From Candidatus Eiseniibacteriota bacterium (GTDB lineage Bacteria; Arandabacterota; Arandabacteria; JAGLYR01), in NCBI GenBank assembly GCA_023132135.1, contig JAGLYR010000110.1, positions 1 to 40,397 of the forward strand: a stretch of DNA of 40,397 bases. The letters are read 5' to 3'. The notes under the pieces are model-generated. The model made no database searches. It was not told the origin of the DNA and worked only from the letters and a program-made list of their open reading frames with translations. Numbering within the stretch: position 1 is the first letter of the stretch; each line of letters begins with the position of its first letter. Made by a program: the position numbers and the translations under genes. Below, one piece after another: positions 31,097 through 38,990 of the stretch.

Positions 31097-32893
31097 CTAG
31101 AGATAGGTGAGATATACGAATCCGACGGCAATCCCGATGAAGAGGAGTGTCATAATCCCTCCCGCCCTGAGGTAATCCGCGCTGCGATAGCCGCCCGGAG
31201 ACATGAAGAGAGCGTTGACCTGGTGGGTGGGCAGAACAAAGGAGTTGGATGCGCAGACCGCCACCAGAAGCGCCAGCGCTCGAGGATTGATGTCGCTCAT
31301 GTTCCCCATGATCATAACGAGCGGCACCAGGAGCACGGTGGCCGCGGCGTTTGACATGAAAAGGGAAAACAGTGTGGAAAGGACCGCAACGCACAGCAGA
31401 ATCCAGATCGGGTGACTCCCTTGGAGGACCAGCATCATCTGCCGCGCGATGTACTCAGCCGCTCCCGTGTTTCCCATCGCAATACCAAGCGGCATGAGAC
31501 CGGCAAGGAGAAATACCGTCCGCCAGTCCACCGCCCGGTAGGCTTCGTCGATGGGAACAACGCCGAGCAGGATCATGGCGAGCGCCCCGCTCAGAAGGCC
31601 CACCGGAAGGGGAACACCCGAGAGTGCGAGCCAGATTGCCGCCAGGAAACACAGAGCTGCCACCAGGGGCTGGCGCTTGCCGGTGGCCTCGGGCGCTTCC
31701 ACCGGAGTCACCAGCACAAAATGGACATTGTCGGCCATCTTCCTGATGTGTCCCCAGGGACCGTGGACCAGGATCGCCTCCCCCGGCTGGAGTTCCTGGT
31801 CGGACAAATCATGACGCTCCTCCTTGTCCCCGATCAGCGTCATGATAGGTTCCACACCCCAGGTCTTGCGCACTTCAATTTGCCGGAGCGACTTGCCCAC
31901 GACAGGTGAGCGGGGCGGGATGATCACTTCCGCGAACCCGGCGGTCTCCCCGCTCTGGAGTTCCCTGAACCGGTAGGCGAAGCCCCGGACCTGGAGGTCA
32001 AAATCGTCGACGAACCGCTCCACGTCGCCCAGCTGACCCAGGAGGGCAATCTCCTGCCCGGAGCGGAAGGGCATGTGCCGCCACGGGGCGTATCGAACGT
32101 CCTCCCCTTCAAGAAGCGCCAGAACGTTCAGACCGTACCGCAGCCGAATCTTGATTTCATCCCGGGTCTTGCCCACCAGCGTGCTCCCCGGTGGGACAAA
32201 GACCTGGTAGACTGTGGACGGCAATTGCCACGTATCGATCAGCCTGTCCTGGGCGCTGATGGAGGAGTCGGCCTTTCCCTTGGCCGCCGGCAGGACAAAC
32301 CTGCCAAAGAACAGGAAATACACAATGCCCGTCCCCAGCAACACCAGTCCCAGTGGGGTCACCGAGAAAAGCCCGAAGGTCTCCTCCCCACCCTGCTTCA
32401 GAAGATCGTTGAGGATAAGCAGCGGACTGGAACCCACCATGCTCAGGGTCCCGCCCAGGATAGCGGCAAAACCCATGGGCATCAGCAGGTGGGACGCTGG
32501 AATCTTCGAGCTCTTGGAAATCCTCAGGATGGCGGGCAGGAAAAGAGCGGCGGCGCCGATATTCTGAATGAACGCGGAAAGGAAGCCTATGGCCACAGAG
32601 ACCAGCCCGGTCAGTCGTCTCTCACTGAATCCGGCAGCGCGCAGGATAGGGCGGGTAATCCGATTCATGACTCCCGACCGGTCCACGCCGTACCCCAGGA
32701 TCATCACCGCGATGATGCAAACCACGGCGTTGCTGGCCAGCCCGGAGAAAGCCTCCTCGGGTTTCACCAAACCAAGCCACGCGAGAGTGACCATGATCAG
32801 GATCGCGATCACGTCCACCCTCAGCCACTCGCTGACGAAAAGGATGATCGTTCCGGCGAGGACAAGAAAGACGAGGAGGATATCTACAGTCAT
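31097..32893 (-). CDS. SLC13/DASS family permease with two RCK-C (TrkA-C) domains
   Basis: 598 residues. N-terminal helices (to ~205) and C-terminal helices (from ~400) are typical of SLC13-family anion permeases: FLSAFIQNIGAAALFLPAIL and LFMSNAAATVLLVPLVMIMG are the paired hairpin motifs with the SNT/QN-type sites. Between them, about 210-395, are two TrkA-C regulatory domains (VFVPPGSTLVGKTRDEIKIR and VIIPPRSPVVGKSLRQIEVR), which in this subfamily lie in the cytosol. Substrates of the group include dicarboxylates, sulfate and other anions; none can be picked here. GGAG is seven bases upstream. Divergent from pepT. Confidence 0.9.
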   Translation of the reverse strand: MTVDILLVFLVLAGTIILFVSEWLRVDVIAILIMVTLAWLGLVKPEEAFSGLASNAVVCIIAVMILGYGVDRSGVMNRITRPILRAAGFSERRLTGLVSVAIGFLSAFIQNIGAAALFLPAILRISKSSKIPASHLLMPMGFAAILGGTLSMVGSSPLLILNDLLKQGGEETFGLFSVTPLGLVLLGTGIVYFLFFGRFVLPAAKGKADSSISAQDRLIDTWQLPSTVYQVFVPPGSTLVGKTRDEIKIRLRYGLNVLALLEGEDVRYAPWRHMPFRSGQEIALLGQLGDVERFVDDFDLQVRGFAYRFRELQSGETAGFAEVIIPPRSPVVGKSLRQIEVRKTWGVEPIMTLIGDKEERHDLSDQELQPGEAILVHGPWGHIRKMADNVHFVLVTPVEAPEATGKRQPLVAALCFLAAIWLALSGVPLPVGLLSGALAMILLGVVPIDEAYRAVDWRTVFLLAGLMPLGIAMGNTGAAEYIARQMMLVLQGSHPIWILLCVAVLSTLFSLFMSNAAATVLLVPLVMIMGNMSDINPRALALLVAVCASNSFVLPTHQVNALFMSPGGYRSADYLRAGGIMTLLFIGIAVGFVYLTYL

Positions 32894-33076
32894 GCACCGT
32901 CTCCGCTGACTCCCGCTTATGAAGAATACTCAGGCTAGTCCCACCGCCCGCGCACGTCAAGCGGATACGCATTCCGGATGATTCCCGCGTGACATCCGGC
33001 CTCGAATCCGATACCATGTAGGGCCTTTCATTTCCCCTGACAACACGGCTCCCGGCGAACAGAAAAGAGGTTAGAA

Positions 33077-34339
33077 ATGCGCGCGTTCAAGAACGACAAG
33101 GAGATTCTCGAGAAGACAGCCATCATAGATCGTTTCCTCCGGTACATCCGGATCGACACCACATCTGTGGAAGAGTCGGACAAGTGTCCCAGCTCCCCCG
33201 GCCAGCTGGAGCTGGCGAAGATGCTCGCCCAGGAACTCAGGGACATCGGGCTCGAGGACGCGAAGGTCGATGAGAACGGATACGTTCTGGCCACCCTTTC
33301 CGGCAACCGGCCCGGCACAATAGGATTCATCGCCCACATCGACACCGCTCCCCAGTTCACAGGGAAGAACGTGAAGCCCGTGATTCACGAGAACTACGAT
33401 GGGAAAGCCATCAAACTGAAGAACGGCATCGTGATTGACCCGGCCGAATCCAGGGAGCTCTCCCGGTGCATCGGCGACACCATCATCACGGCCGACGGGT
33501 CCACTCTTCTCGGCGCGGACGACAAGGCGGGCATTGCCGCCATCATGGCTGCACTGGAAATTCTCAAGAAGGACGAGTCTCTCCCCCACCCTACGCTGCG
33601 CATTTGTTTCAACCCCGAAGAAGAGGTGGGACGGGGGGCCGACAAGTTCCCGCTGGAGACGTTCGGTGCACCCGTGGCTTTTACCCTGGACGGCGGTTTC
33701 GTCGGCGAGGTCAACACCGAGACTTTCTCTGCCGACAAGGCCACCGTGACTTTCCGGGGTGTATCCGTCCATCCGGGAATGGCCAAGGGGAAAATGGTGA
33801 ACGCTCTTCGCTACCTTGGCAGTTTCCTCGACAGCCTTCCCACCGAGAAAGCCCCTGAAACTACGGAAAAGAGAGAAGGCTTCATCCACCCCACGGATAT
33901 CTCCGGGGATGCGGCCGAAGCCAAGGTCAACATGATTCTCCGGAGTTTCGATGACAAGGAGCTGGCGGGCCACGGCGACGAGGTGAAACGACTCGCCAAC
34001 AAGATTGCTGAGCGCGAGCCCCGCCTCGGGGTTGAGGTCGAAATCAAGGAGCAGTACCGGAACATGAGACCCGGATTGGACAAGCACCCCGGGATCATGG
34101 AGAGAATGGTCCAGGCGTTGAAAGCGGCCGGGGTCAAGCCATTCCACGAGCCTATTCGGGGGGGGACGGACGGGTCCCGCCTGACCGCCATGGGTATGCC
34201 GACACCCAACCTGTTCGCCGGAGGTGTTAACTTCCACGGACCGTCGGAGTGGATCTCCACCCGGGCCATGGCTCTTTCGGCGTGCACCATCCTGAACCTG
34301 ATCCAGGTCTACGCCGAAAGCGGGGGGGAAACGAAATGA
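33077..34339 (+). CDS. pepT: Peptidase T (tripeptide aminopeptidase)
   Basis: 420 residues of the M20B family. The two-zinc site is complete: AHIDT, LLGADDKAGIA with the bridging Asp, FNPEEEVGRGA with the catalytic Glu pair, FTLDGG, and GGVNFHGPSEW with the last His. The lid domain lies at about 215-325. It removes the N-terminal residue from tripeptides in the cytosol, fitting a genome segment rich in peptide importers. AAGAGG precedes the start. The stop overlaps the LpoB start (ATGA), so these functionally unrelated genes are translationally coupled. Confidence 0.93.
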   Translation: MRAFKNDKEILEKTAIIDRFLRYIRIDTTSVEESDKCPSSPGQLELAKMLAQELRDIGLEDAKVDENGYVLATLSGNRPGTIGFIAHIDTAPQFTGKNVKPVIHENYDGKAIKLKNGIVIDPAESRELSRCIGDTIITADGSTLLGADDKAGIAAIMAALEILKKDESLPHPTLRICFNPEEEVGRGADKFPLETFGAPVAFTLDGGFVGEVNTETFSADKATVTFRGVSVHPGMAKGKMVNALRYLGSFLDSLPTEKAPETTEKREGFIHPTDISGDAAEAKVNMILRSFDDKELAGHGDEVKRLANKIAEREPRLGVEVEIKEQYRNMRPGLDKHPGIMERMVQALKAAGVKPFHEPIRGGTDGSRLTAMGMPTPNLFAGGVNFHGPSEWISTRAMALSACTILNLIQVYAESGGETK

Positions 34340-34944
34340 AACGGATCATGGCCGTACTGAGCGTCGTGCTTGTTCTGGTGATCGGTCTGTCTGCCGGATG
34401 CGCCAAGAAGGTCGTAACCCGGGTGGATCCTACCACCGTCATCGATCTCTCCGGCTACTGGAACGACACGGATTCCCGCCTGGTGGCCGAGGAGATGATT
34501 GCCGATTGTCTCTCCCGGCCGTGGAGAGGCCGGCACGTCGACAAGCACGGCAAGCGCCCCGTTGTCATTGTGGGACAAATTGCGAACAAGACCACGGAGC
34601 ACATTGCCACGACCACCTTCATCAGCGACATCGAGCGCGCCTTCATCAACAGTGCCGATGTAGAGGTGGTGGCCGGCTCGGAAGAACGGGGACAGGTCCG
34701 GGACGAACGCGAGGACCAGCAGGTGTTCTCCAGTCCCGAGACGGCCAAACAGTGGGGGAAGGAGAAGGGTGCGGACTACATGATGTCCGGCATTATCAGC
34801 TCCATCACCGATGAGGAAGACGGCAAGAAGGTTGTCTTCTACCAGGTCGATCTGACCCTCATTCACCTGCAGGACAACACCAAGGTCTGGCTCGGGCAGA
34901 AGAAGATCAAGAAGTTCATCGGGAGAGGGAAGTATAAGGGATAG
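34336..34944 (+). CDS. lpoB: LpoB family lipoprotein (penicillin-binding protein activator)
   Basis: 202 residues from ATG 34336, overlapping the pepT stop. The lipoprotein signal MKRIMAVLSVVLVLVIGLSAGC gives Cys22. The family domain follows: TTVIDLSGYWNDTDSRLVAEEM, then VGQIANKTTEHI, the SSPETAKQWGKEKGADYMMSG region, and LTLIHLQDNTKVWLGQKKIKK. In Escherichia coli LpoB sits in the outer membrane and stimulates PBP1b across the periplasm. This homologue has a short linker between lipid and domain. With the next lipoprotein gene it forms a pair also known from proteobacterial genomes. Confidence 0.87.
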   Translation: MKRIMAVLSVVLVLVIGLSAGCAKKVVTRVDPTTVIDLSGYWNDTDSRLVAEEMIADCLSRPWRGRHVDKHGKRPVVIVGQIANKTTEHIATTTFISDIERAFINSADVEVVAGSEERGQVRDEREDQQVFSSPETAKQWGKEKGADYMMSGIISSITDEEDGKKVVFYQVDLTLIHLQDNTKVWLGQKKIKKFIGRGKYKG

Positions 34945-34949
34945 GAAGA

Positions 34950-36344
34950 TTGCAGATCCGTCGGACGGACACGCTCATGCCAGCGGCCACGCTGCTCTTG
35001 TTCTGTCTCGTTCTGGTCATTCTGCCCGGCTGCGCTTCCTACGTGTCGCACTCTGTCCGGATCAAGAGTGACCTCGCGGAGGGCCGGTTCGAAGAGGCTC
35101 TCGAGGAAGTCGACAAGGCCGGGAAGGGGGCATCGCGCCTTCTTGGCCTGTACGAAAGCGGACTGATCTTCCACTACGCCCGCGACTACGAACAGAGTAA
35201 CCAGTATCTCCACGAAGCCGAACTGCTGTACGACGATCTCTACACCAAGAGTATTTCCCGCGAGGTTGGCTCCCTCGTCGCCAGCGATGTCGTCCTCGCG
35301 TACCGCGGCGAGCCCTTCGAGTCGGCCTTCATCCATTACTACAAGATCCTCAATTTCCTCCATCTCGGCGACGGGCAAGGAGCCCTTGTCGAGTGCCGCA
35401 AACTCAATCACAAGCTCAAAGTGTTCCGCGACGCGGGCGACACCTTCTACACCAATGATCCATTCCTCCAATACCTGACGGGTCTGGTCTACGAATCGGA
35501 AGGGGATCTCCAGAACGCCTGGGTCTCCTACCGGGTGGCCCTGGAAGCGTACGAGAAAATGGAAGACACCTTCCAGACACCCCCTCCACCGAGCCTCCGA
35601 TGCGAGTTCCAGCGGGTGGGTTCTCGCTTGGGCTACGCGGACGAATTCCCTCAACCTGCGGATTCCATGCAATGCAGCGACGATCCCACTGTCGAGGGCC
35701 GGGGGGAGATCGTTCTCCTCGTGGAAGACAGTTTTGTCGCCAACAAGGTGCCCGTGGAATTCGTGGCGCCGATTCTCAAGGGCGACATCGACGATAATCT
35801 GGACGAGGACGATTTCGCCTTTACGCTGGCCGACCGGGTCCAACGCAATCGCGTGTATCCACGCAAGGTGGACCATTGGCTCAAGATTGCGTTTCCCGAG
35901 ATGGTGAGCGAGCCGCCCATCGTCTCCTGGGTGGAGGTCGTGGCTGTCGAGGTTCCCGCATCTGCAATCCGCGCAGTGCCCGCCGCCGACCTCGGCGCCG
36001 TTGCACTCAAACGCTTCAAGGAGAGACGAGTCGCTATGCTGGCGAAGACCTTCGCACGAGCTCTCGCGAAATACCTCGCCAAGCAGAAGGTGGAACAGGA
36101 GAAGGGGAAACTGGCGGGGCTGGCCGTGAACATCTTCAACATAGCCACCGAGACCGCCGACACCCGGAGTTGGAGCACGTTGCCGGGGCGAATCCACCTG
36201 GCTCGCCTTCCGCTGCCCGAGGGGAGGTACACGATCCAGGTAGTCCTCCGGGATCAGCATGGGGAGCGTCTGGACACCATCGCAATCCCGGATGTGGAGG
36301 TCCTGTCCGGCCGGACCACCTTCCTCAACCACCGCGTCTTCTGA
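34950..36344 (+). CDS. COG3014-type TPR lipoprotein
   Basis: 464 residues from a TTG start at 34950 with a basic N-terminus and the lipobox VILPGC (Cys28); ATG 34977 is an alternative and leaves a shorter signal. Residues ~35-215 are helical repeats (FEEALEEVDKAGKGASRLLGLYESG and YYKILNFLHLGDGQGALVECRKL). The C-terminal part contains REIVLLVEDSFVANKVP-like beta strands (read here GEIVLLVEDSF), a helical insert and a final beta-rich domain with RIHLARLPLPEGRYTIQV. It begins five bases after LpoB, and the two families are neighbours in other bacteria, suggesting a shared envelope role. Biochemical function is not known. Confidence 0.78.
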   Translation: MQIRRTDTLMPAATLLLFCLVLVILPGCASYVSHSVRIKSDLAEGRFEEALEEVDKAGKGASRLLGLYESGLIFHYARDYEQSNQYLHEAELLYDDLYTKSISREVGSLVASDVVLAYRGEPFESAFIHYYKILNFLHLGDGQGALVECRKLNHKLKVFRDAGDTFYTNDPFLQYLTGLVYESEGDLQNAWVSYRVALEAYEKMEDTFQTPPPPSLRCEFQRVGSRLGYADEFPQPADSMQCSDDPTVEGRGEIVLLVEDSFVANKVPVEFVAPILKGDIDDNLDEDDFAFTLADRVQRNRVYPRKVDHWLKIAFPEMVSEPPIVSWVEVVAVEVPASAIRAVPAADLGAVALKRFKERRVAMLAKTFARALAKYLAKQKVEQEKGKLAGLAVNIFNIATETADTRSWSTLPGRIHLARLPLPEGRYTIQVVLRDQHGERLDTIAIPDVEVLSGRTTFLNHRVF

Positions 36345-36398
36345 CACCCCCACAACCCCAGAAGCCTTGACCACGAAGGCCGCAACCTTCTCGCCCGA

Positions 36399-36430
36399 TT
36401 GCGCAGGCAGCACAAAGGCTGCCTGCGCAA
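36399..36430 (+). terminator. 12-bp perfect hairpin, terminator-like
   Basis: TTGCGCAGGCAG (36399-36410) and CTGCCTGCGCAA (36419-36430) pair perfectly around an 8-base loop. A pyrimidine-rich stretch (CAGCCTTTCTTTCTCC) follows on the plus strand. It lies 55 bases after the lipoprotein stop and would end the pepT-lpoB-COG3014 transcript. The T-run is broken, so a structural repeat is also possible. Confidence 0.5.
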
Positions 36431-36471
36431 CAGCCTTTCTTTCTCCGTGCTCTCCGTGATAGTCTTTTGTC

Positions 36472-37443
36472 ATGAAACGCGCGCATCTGATCATCAATCC
36501 CACCTCGGGCACATGGATGAGGCGGGTCGACATTGACATGATCCGGGGCAAACTGGCCCGGCGAGGGATCTCCCTCACCGTGTTCGAGACCCGCGGGCCG
36601 GAGGACGCCACGGCCGAAGCACGCCGGGTTGTGGCGGAGGAGACCGACCTGGTCATCGCCGCCGGAGGCGATGGCACCATCAACGAAGTGGTCAACGGTC
36701 TCGCCGGTTCCGGCGTGCCGCTGGCCATCCTCCCCCAAGGAACCGAGAACGTGCTTGCGCAGGAGTTCTCGATCCCCCTGGATCTTTCCGACGCGGCTGA
36801 CCTCCTCGTGCGGGGCCAAGTCGTATCCATCGACCTCGGACTCGCTCACGACCGGCATTTTCTTCTGACGGTGGGGATCGGGTTGGACGCGCAGATCGTC
36901 AGCGAGGTGGATCCTCTGCTGAAGAAGATCTTCGGCTCTGCGGCGTATCCCCTCACGGCTATTCAGACGGTTGTCACCTTCGAACCGAGCGAGATGGAAA
37001 TCCGGATCGACGATGAGGATCGACCGCGCTCGGGATACTTCGTGATCGTGGGCAACTCGCGGAACTACGCTGCCGGCTTCAAGGTGACCCCGCTGGCCAA
37101 GCTCGACGACGGGAAGCTGGACGTCTGCATTTTCAAGAAGAGGGGAATTGCGGATCTTCTGCGCTACGTCGTCGCCACGGCTCAGCTGAAGCAGGCAGAT
37201 CTCGAGGACGTGGAATCCGTGCAAGCCGAGAGGATCCAGATTCGTTCCTCCGGGAAACTGCCGGTCCATGCCGACTGCGAGATTATCGGGACTACCCCGG
37301 TGAACATTCGCTGCGTGCCTGGAGCCTTGAAACTCGTGGTCCCCCCACCCAACTTCAAACGCCCCGGGTTTGACCTTCGCACCGAGATCCATGAGCTGAT
37401 CCAGAAGAATCCGCTGTCAAACCTATGGGATTGGTCGTGGTAA
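36472..37443 (+). CDS. Diacylglycerol/sphingosine kinase family lipid kinase (YegS/DagK-like)
   Basis: 323 residues with the DAGK catalytic fold. The start LIINPTSGTWMRR is the N-terminal phosphate-binding loop, VIAAGGDGTINEVVNGL holds the GGDGT nucleotide motif, PQGTENVLAQEF follows, and the C-terminal half is the beta-sandwich with PLAKLDDGKLDVCIFK. VGIGLDAQIVSEV matches the G-x-G-x-D/F-A strand seen in lipid kinases. It should phosphorylate a membrane lipid such as diacylglycerol using ATP. No ribosome-binding site is visible before the ATG. Confidence 0.87.
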   Translation: MKRAHLIINPTSGTWMRRVDIDMIRGKLARRGISLTVFETRGPEDATAEARRVVAEETDLVIAAGGDGTINEVVNGLAGSGVPLAILPQGTENVLAQEFSIPLDLSDAADLLVRGQVVSIDLGLAHDRHFLLTVGIGLDAQIVSEVDPLLKKIFGSAAYPLTAIQTVVTFEPSEMEIRIDDEDRPRSGYFVIVGNSRNYAAGFKVTPLAKLDDGKLDVCIFKKRGIADLLRYVVATAQLKQADLEDVESVQAERIQIRSSGKLPVHADCEIIGTTPVNIRCVPGALKLVVPPPNFKRPGFDLRTEIHELIQKNPLSNLWDWSW

Positions 37444-37458
37444 GAGCCAAAAGTTTGC

Positions 37459-37485
37459 CGCAGATTACGCAGATTGCGCACAGCT
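37459..37485. repeat. Nonamer tandem repeat (CGCAGATTN)
   Basis: CGCAGATTA, CGCAGATTG and the decayed CGCACAGCT follow each other with a 9-base period in the gap between the lipid kinase stop and the first inverted-repeat element. Similar CAGATTACGCAGAT words are frequent between genes in environmental bacteria (recollection, not a search). Confidence 0.45.
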
Positions 37486-37492
37486 TTCCCGG

Positions 37493-37780
37493 GGCTTTCC
37501 GGGACGTAGTTAGCTTTGTTAGCTTATTCCGCCCTTTGTCTTGAGACAGACCCTCACTCGCATCAGGCGGCGAAAGCTCGGGCCGTCCTCGCCTGCGTTT
37601 GGGTCCGATATCCCGGCCGGAGCGGGCGTCAGCTTGCCCGATTGATTCTTGTCAACCCGCCGACGGTCTCAGCCGTCGTTCGCCGGATCGAAGAGAATCC
37701 CCCTTGCCAATCAGATATGGACAGATGGTGCCGGAAAGATGCACAATAAGCTAATAAAGCTAACTACGTCCCGGAAAGCC
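37493..37780. mobile_element. MITE-like element copy 1 with 36-bp terminal inverted repeats
   Basis: The 36 bases at 37493-37528 (GGCTTTCCGGGACGTAG onward) are inverted at 37745-37780 with one mismatch. Inside, a plus-strand frame encodes HQAAKARAVLACVWV and RSGRQLARLILVNPPTVS then AVVRRIEE. This resembles the DnaA-like helix-turn-helix tail of REP-associated tyrosine transposases (RAYTs). The catalytic part is missing, so it is a non-autonomous remnant. A near copy lies at 38293-38576. No target-site duplication is evident. Confidence 0.78.
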
Positions 37781-37880
37781 GCCGCTCGTCTGGCTGCACG
37801 GCGAAGTCAAGAACCCGCCCCTGTCCAAGAAGGGCCGCCTACCGACTACGACAGCTCGAAGTAGAGGGCGACCGCTATGA
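37781..37880 (+). pseudogene. HigB/Gp49-like toxin remnant, frameshifted
   Basis: In one frame the DNA right after the element reads PPLVWLHGEVKNPPLSKKGR, the usual beginning of phage Gp49/HigB-type RelE toxins. In the next frame it continues AAYRLRQLEVEGD, matching the following family segment, so a frameshift lies near 37830. The remaining two thirds of a toxin are absent: the DNA passes directly into the antitoxin. The first frame's stop (37878-37880) still overlaps the antitoxin ATG. The toxin is dead. Confidence 0.62.
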
Positions 37881-38209
37881 AGACCGCGAAGAGGAAGAAG
37901 CTCGAGAAGAAGGGTTGGAAGGTCGGCTCCACAGACGAGTTTCTCGACCTCTCGCCCGAAGAGGCGGAGTACATCGAGATGAAGCTCGCTCTGAGTAGAG
38001 CGTTCAAGCAACGGAGACTCAAGCAGAAGCTCACCCAGGTTCAGGTGGCCAAACAGCTCAATTCCAGTCAGTCCCGCGTGGCCAAGATGGAGGTGGGCGA
38101 TCCCTCCGTCTCCATTGATCTTCTCGTGCGCTCTCTTCTGGCGCTCGGGGCCAGCTTGAGGGTGGTCGCCAAGTCCATCGAGTCTGCTTCGGCCCATCAT
38201 GCAGCCTGA
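37877..38209 (+). CDS. HigA-like XRE-family antitoxin (orphan)
   Basis: 110 residues. The N-terminal part KTAKRKKLEKKGWKVGS is a basic toxin-binding arm, then DEFLDLSPEEAEYIEMKLAL. The HTH is AFKQRRLKQKLTQVQVAKQL, NSSQSRVAKMEVGDPSVSID, LLVRSLLALG, a typical XRE fold. This combination is the antitoxin partner of Gp49/HigB-type toxins. Its toxin is reduced to a frameshifted stub just upstream, and the gene is flanked by two copies of the inverted-repeat element. It seems intact and may serve as a free repressor or protect against related toxins. GAGG lies nine bases upstream. Confidence 0.82.
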   Translation: MKTAKRKKLEKKGWKVGSTDEFLDLSPEEAEYIEMKLALSRAFKQRRLKQKLTQVQVAKQLNSSQSRVAKMEVGDPSVSIDLLVRSLLALGASLRVVAKSIESASAHHAA

Positions 38210-38289
38210 CGAGTCGCGGACAGGTGTTCTTCTCCGACTTCGATCGAGAGTCCTATCTCAAAACGTTGAGGCAACAAACTGAACGGTAA
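38209..38289 (+). pseudogene. 5' remnant of a REP-associated tyrosine transposase (RAYT)
   Basis: Starting within the antitoxin stop, one frame reads TSRGQVFFSDFDRESY then LKTLRQQTER and a stop (38287-38289). This is the N-terminal block of RAYT-type Y1 transposases, which normally begins YHVTSRGN and continues to the His-x-His motif. The match breaks off four bases before the left inverted repeat of element copy 2. The HUH and Tyr motifs are absent. Confidence 0.65.
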
Positions 38290-38292
38290 GGA

Positions 38293-38576
38293 CTTTCCGG
38301 GACGTAGTTAGCTTTATTAGCTTATTCCACCCTTTGTCTTGAGACAGACTCTCACTCGCATCAGGCGGCGAAAGCTCGGGCCGTCCTCGAGTACGTCTGG
38401 GTCTGACAGCTCGGCCGGAGCGGGTGTCAGCTTGCCCGATTGATTCTCGTCAGCCCGCCGACGGTCTCAGCCGGCATTCGCCGGATCGAGGAGAATCCCC
38501 CTTGCCGATCAGATATGGACAGGTGGTGCCGGAAAGATGCATAATAAGCGGACGAAGCTGACTGCGTCCCGGAAAG
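38293..38576. mobile_element. MITE-like element copy 2
   Basis: About nine tenths identical by eye to 37493-37780 in the same orientation. The left terminal repeat (38293-38326) is preserved; the right one (38543-38576) has about six mismatches to it. The internal transposase-tail frame has an extra stop (after ARAVLEYVWV). The sites ARAVLEY here and ARAVLAC in copy 1 show that both derive from one source and then diverged. Confidence 0.76.
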
Positions 38577-38990
38577 CTGCCCTTTAGGCTCGGCGTCGCC
38601 GCTGGTCTCAGGAAGAGGATTGTATTATACACTCGCGGCCGTGCTCCCAGTGTTGGTGACTTGGGTAGCCTTGAGACGGTAGTTTTCGAGGACGATGATG
38701 AGCTGGAGCGAAAGCTGCGCCGGCATCTGTCTCCACGAGCCACTGAGGAACCTGGACACTAGGGTGGCATGCGTCTTGGAAACATTGCCATTGAAGGAGG
38801 TCCTGGGCATGCGCAGGCGGCGGACAGTCTGAAGCGGCTGTTTTTGTCGTGAGCGAATGCAAGGGCATCGGGTCCACACACGAGTGGAATTGCAGATTGG
38901 CAGGACTCCCAAAGGATGATGGCCAGTGGCTGCTGCGGCAGTGGCGAACGGATTCGAACCCGGGCTCAATCAGAGTACTTGGAGTTACAG
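38577..38990. other. Gene debris between mobile element and terminal open frame
   Basis: No intact gene is supported. The plus-strand frame 38580-38762 is open and protein-like: LRKRIVLYTRGRAPSVGDLG then SLETVVFEDDDELERKLRRHL, ending in TAG. It resembles the end of an alpha/beta domain but I cannot name it, and it has no start of its own. A second short frame with NIAIEGGPGHAQAADSLKRL follows near 38788-38853. Both look like remains of deleted genes. Minus-strand frames here are not convincing. Confidence 0.4.

Noticed and set aside
33071-34237. 388-residue minus-strand open frame
   Set aside because: Antisense to peptidase T, whose full set of zinc ligands is intact; the frame is a shadow.
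34863-36830. 655-residue minus-strand open frame
   Set aside because: Spans three real plus-strand genes in antisense and has no recognisable domain or ribosome-binding site.
38950-38961. tRNA T-loop-like GGATTCGAACCC, possible tRNA 3' end or attachment site
   Set aside because: Read on either strand, the flanking bases do not form a 5-bp T-stem (only two pairs), and no anticodon or D arm could be laid out. It may be a relic but does not support a tRNA or att call.
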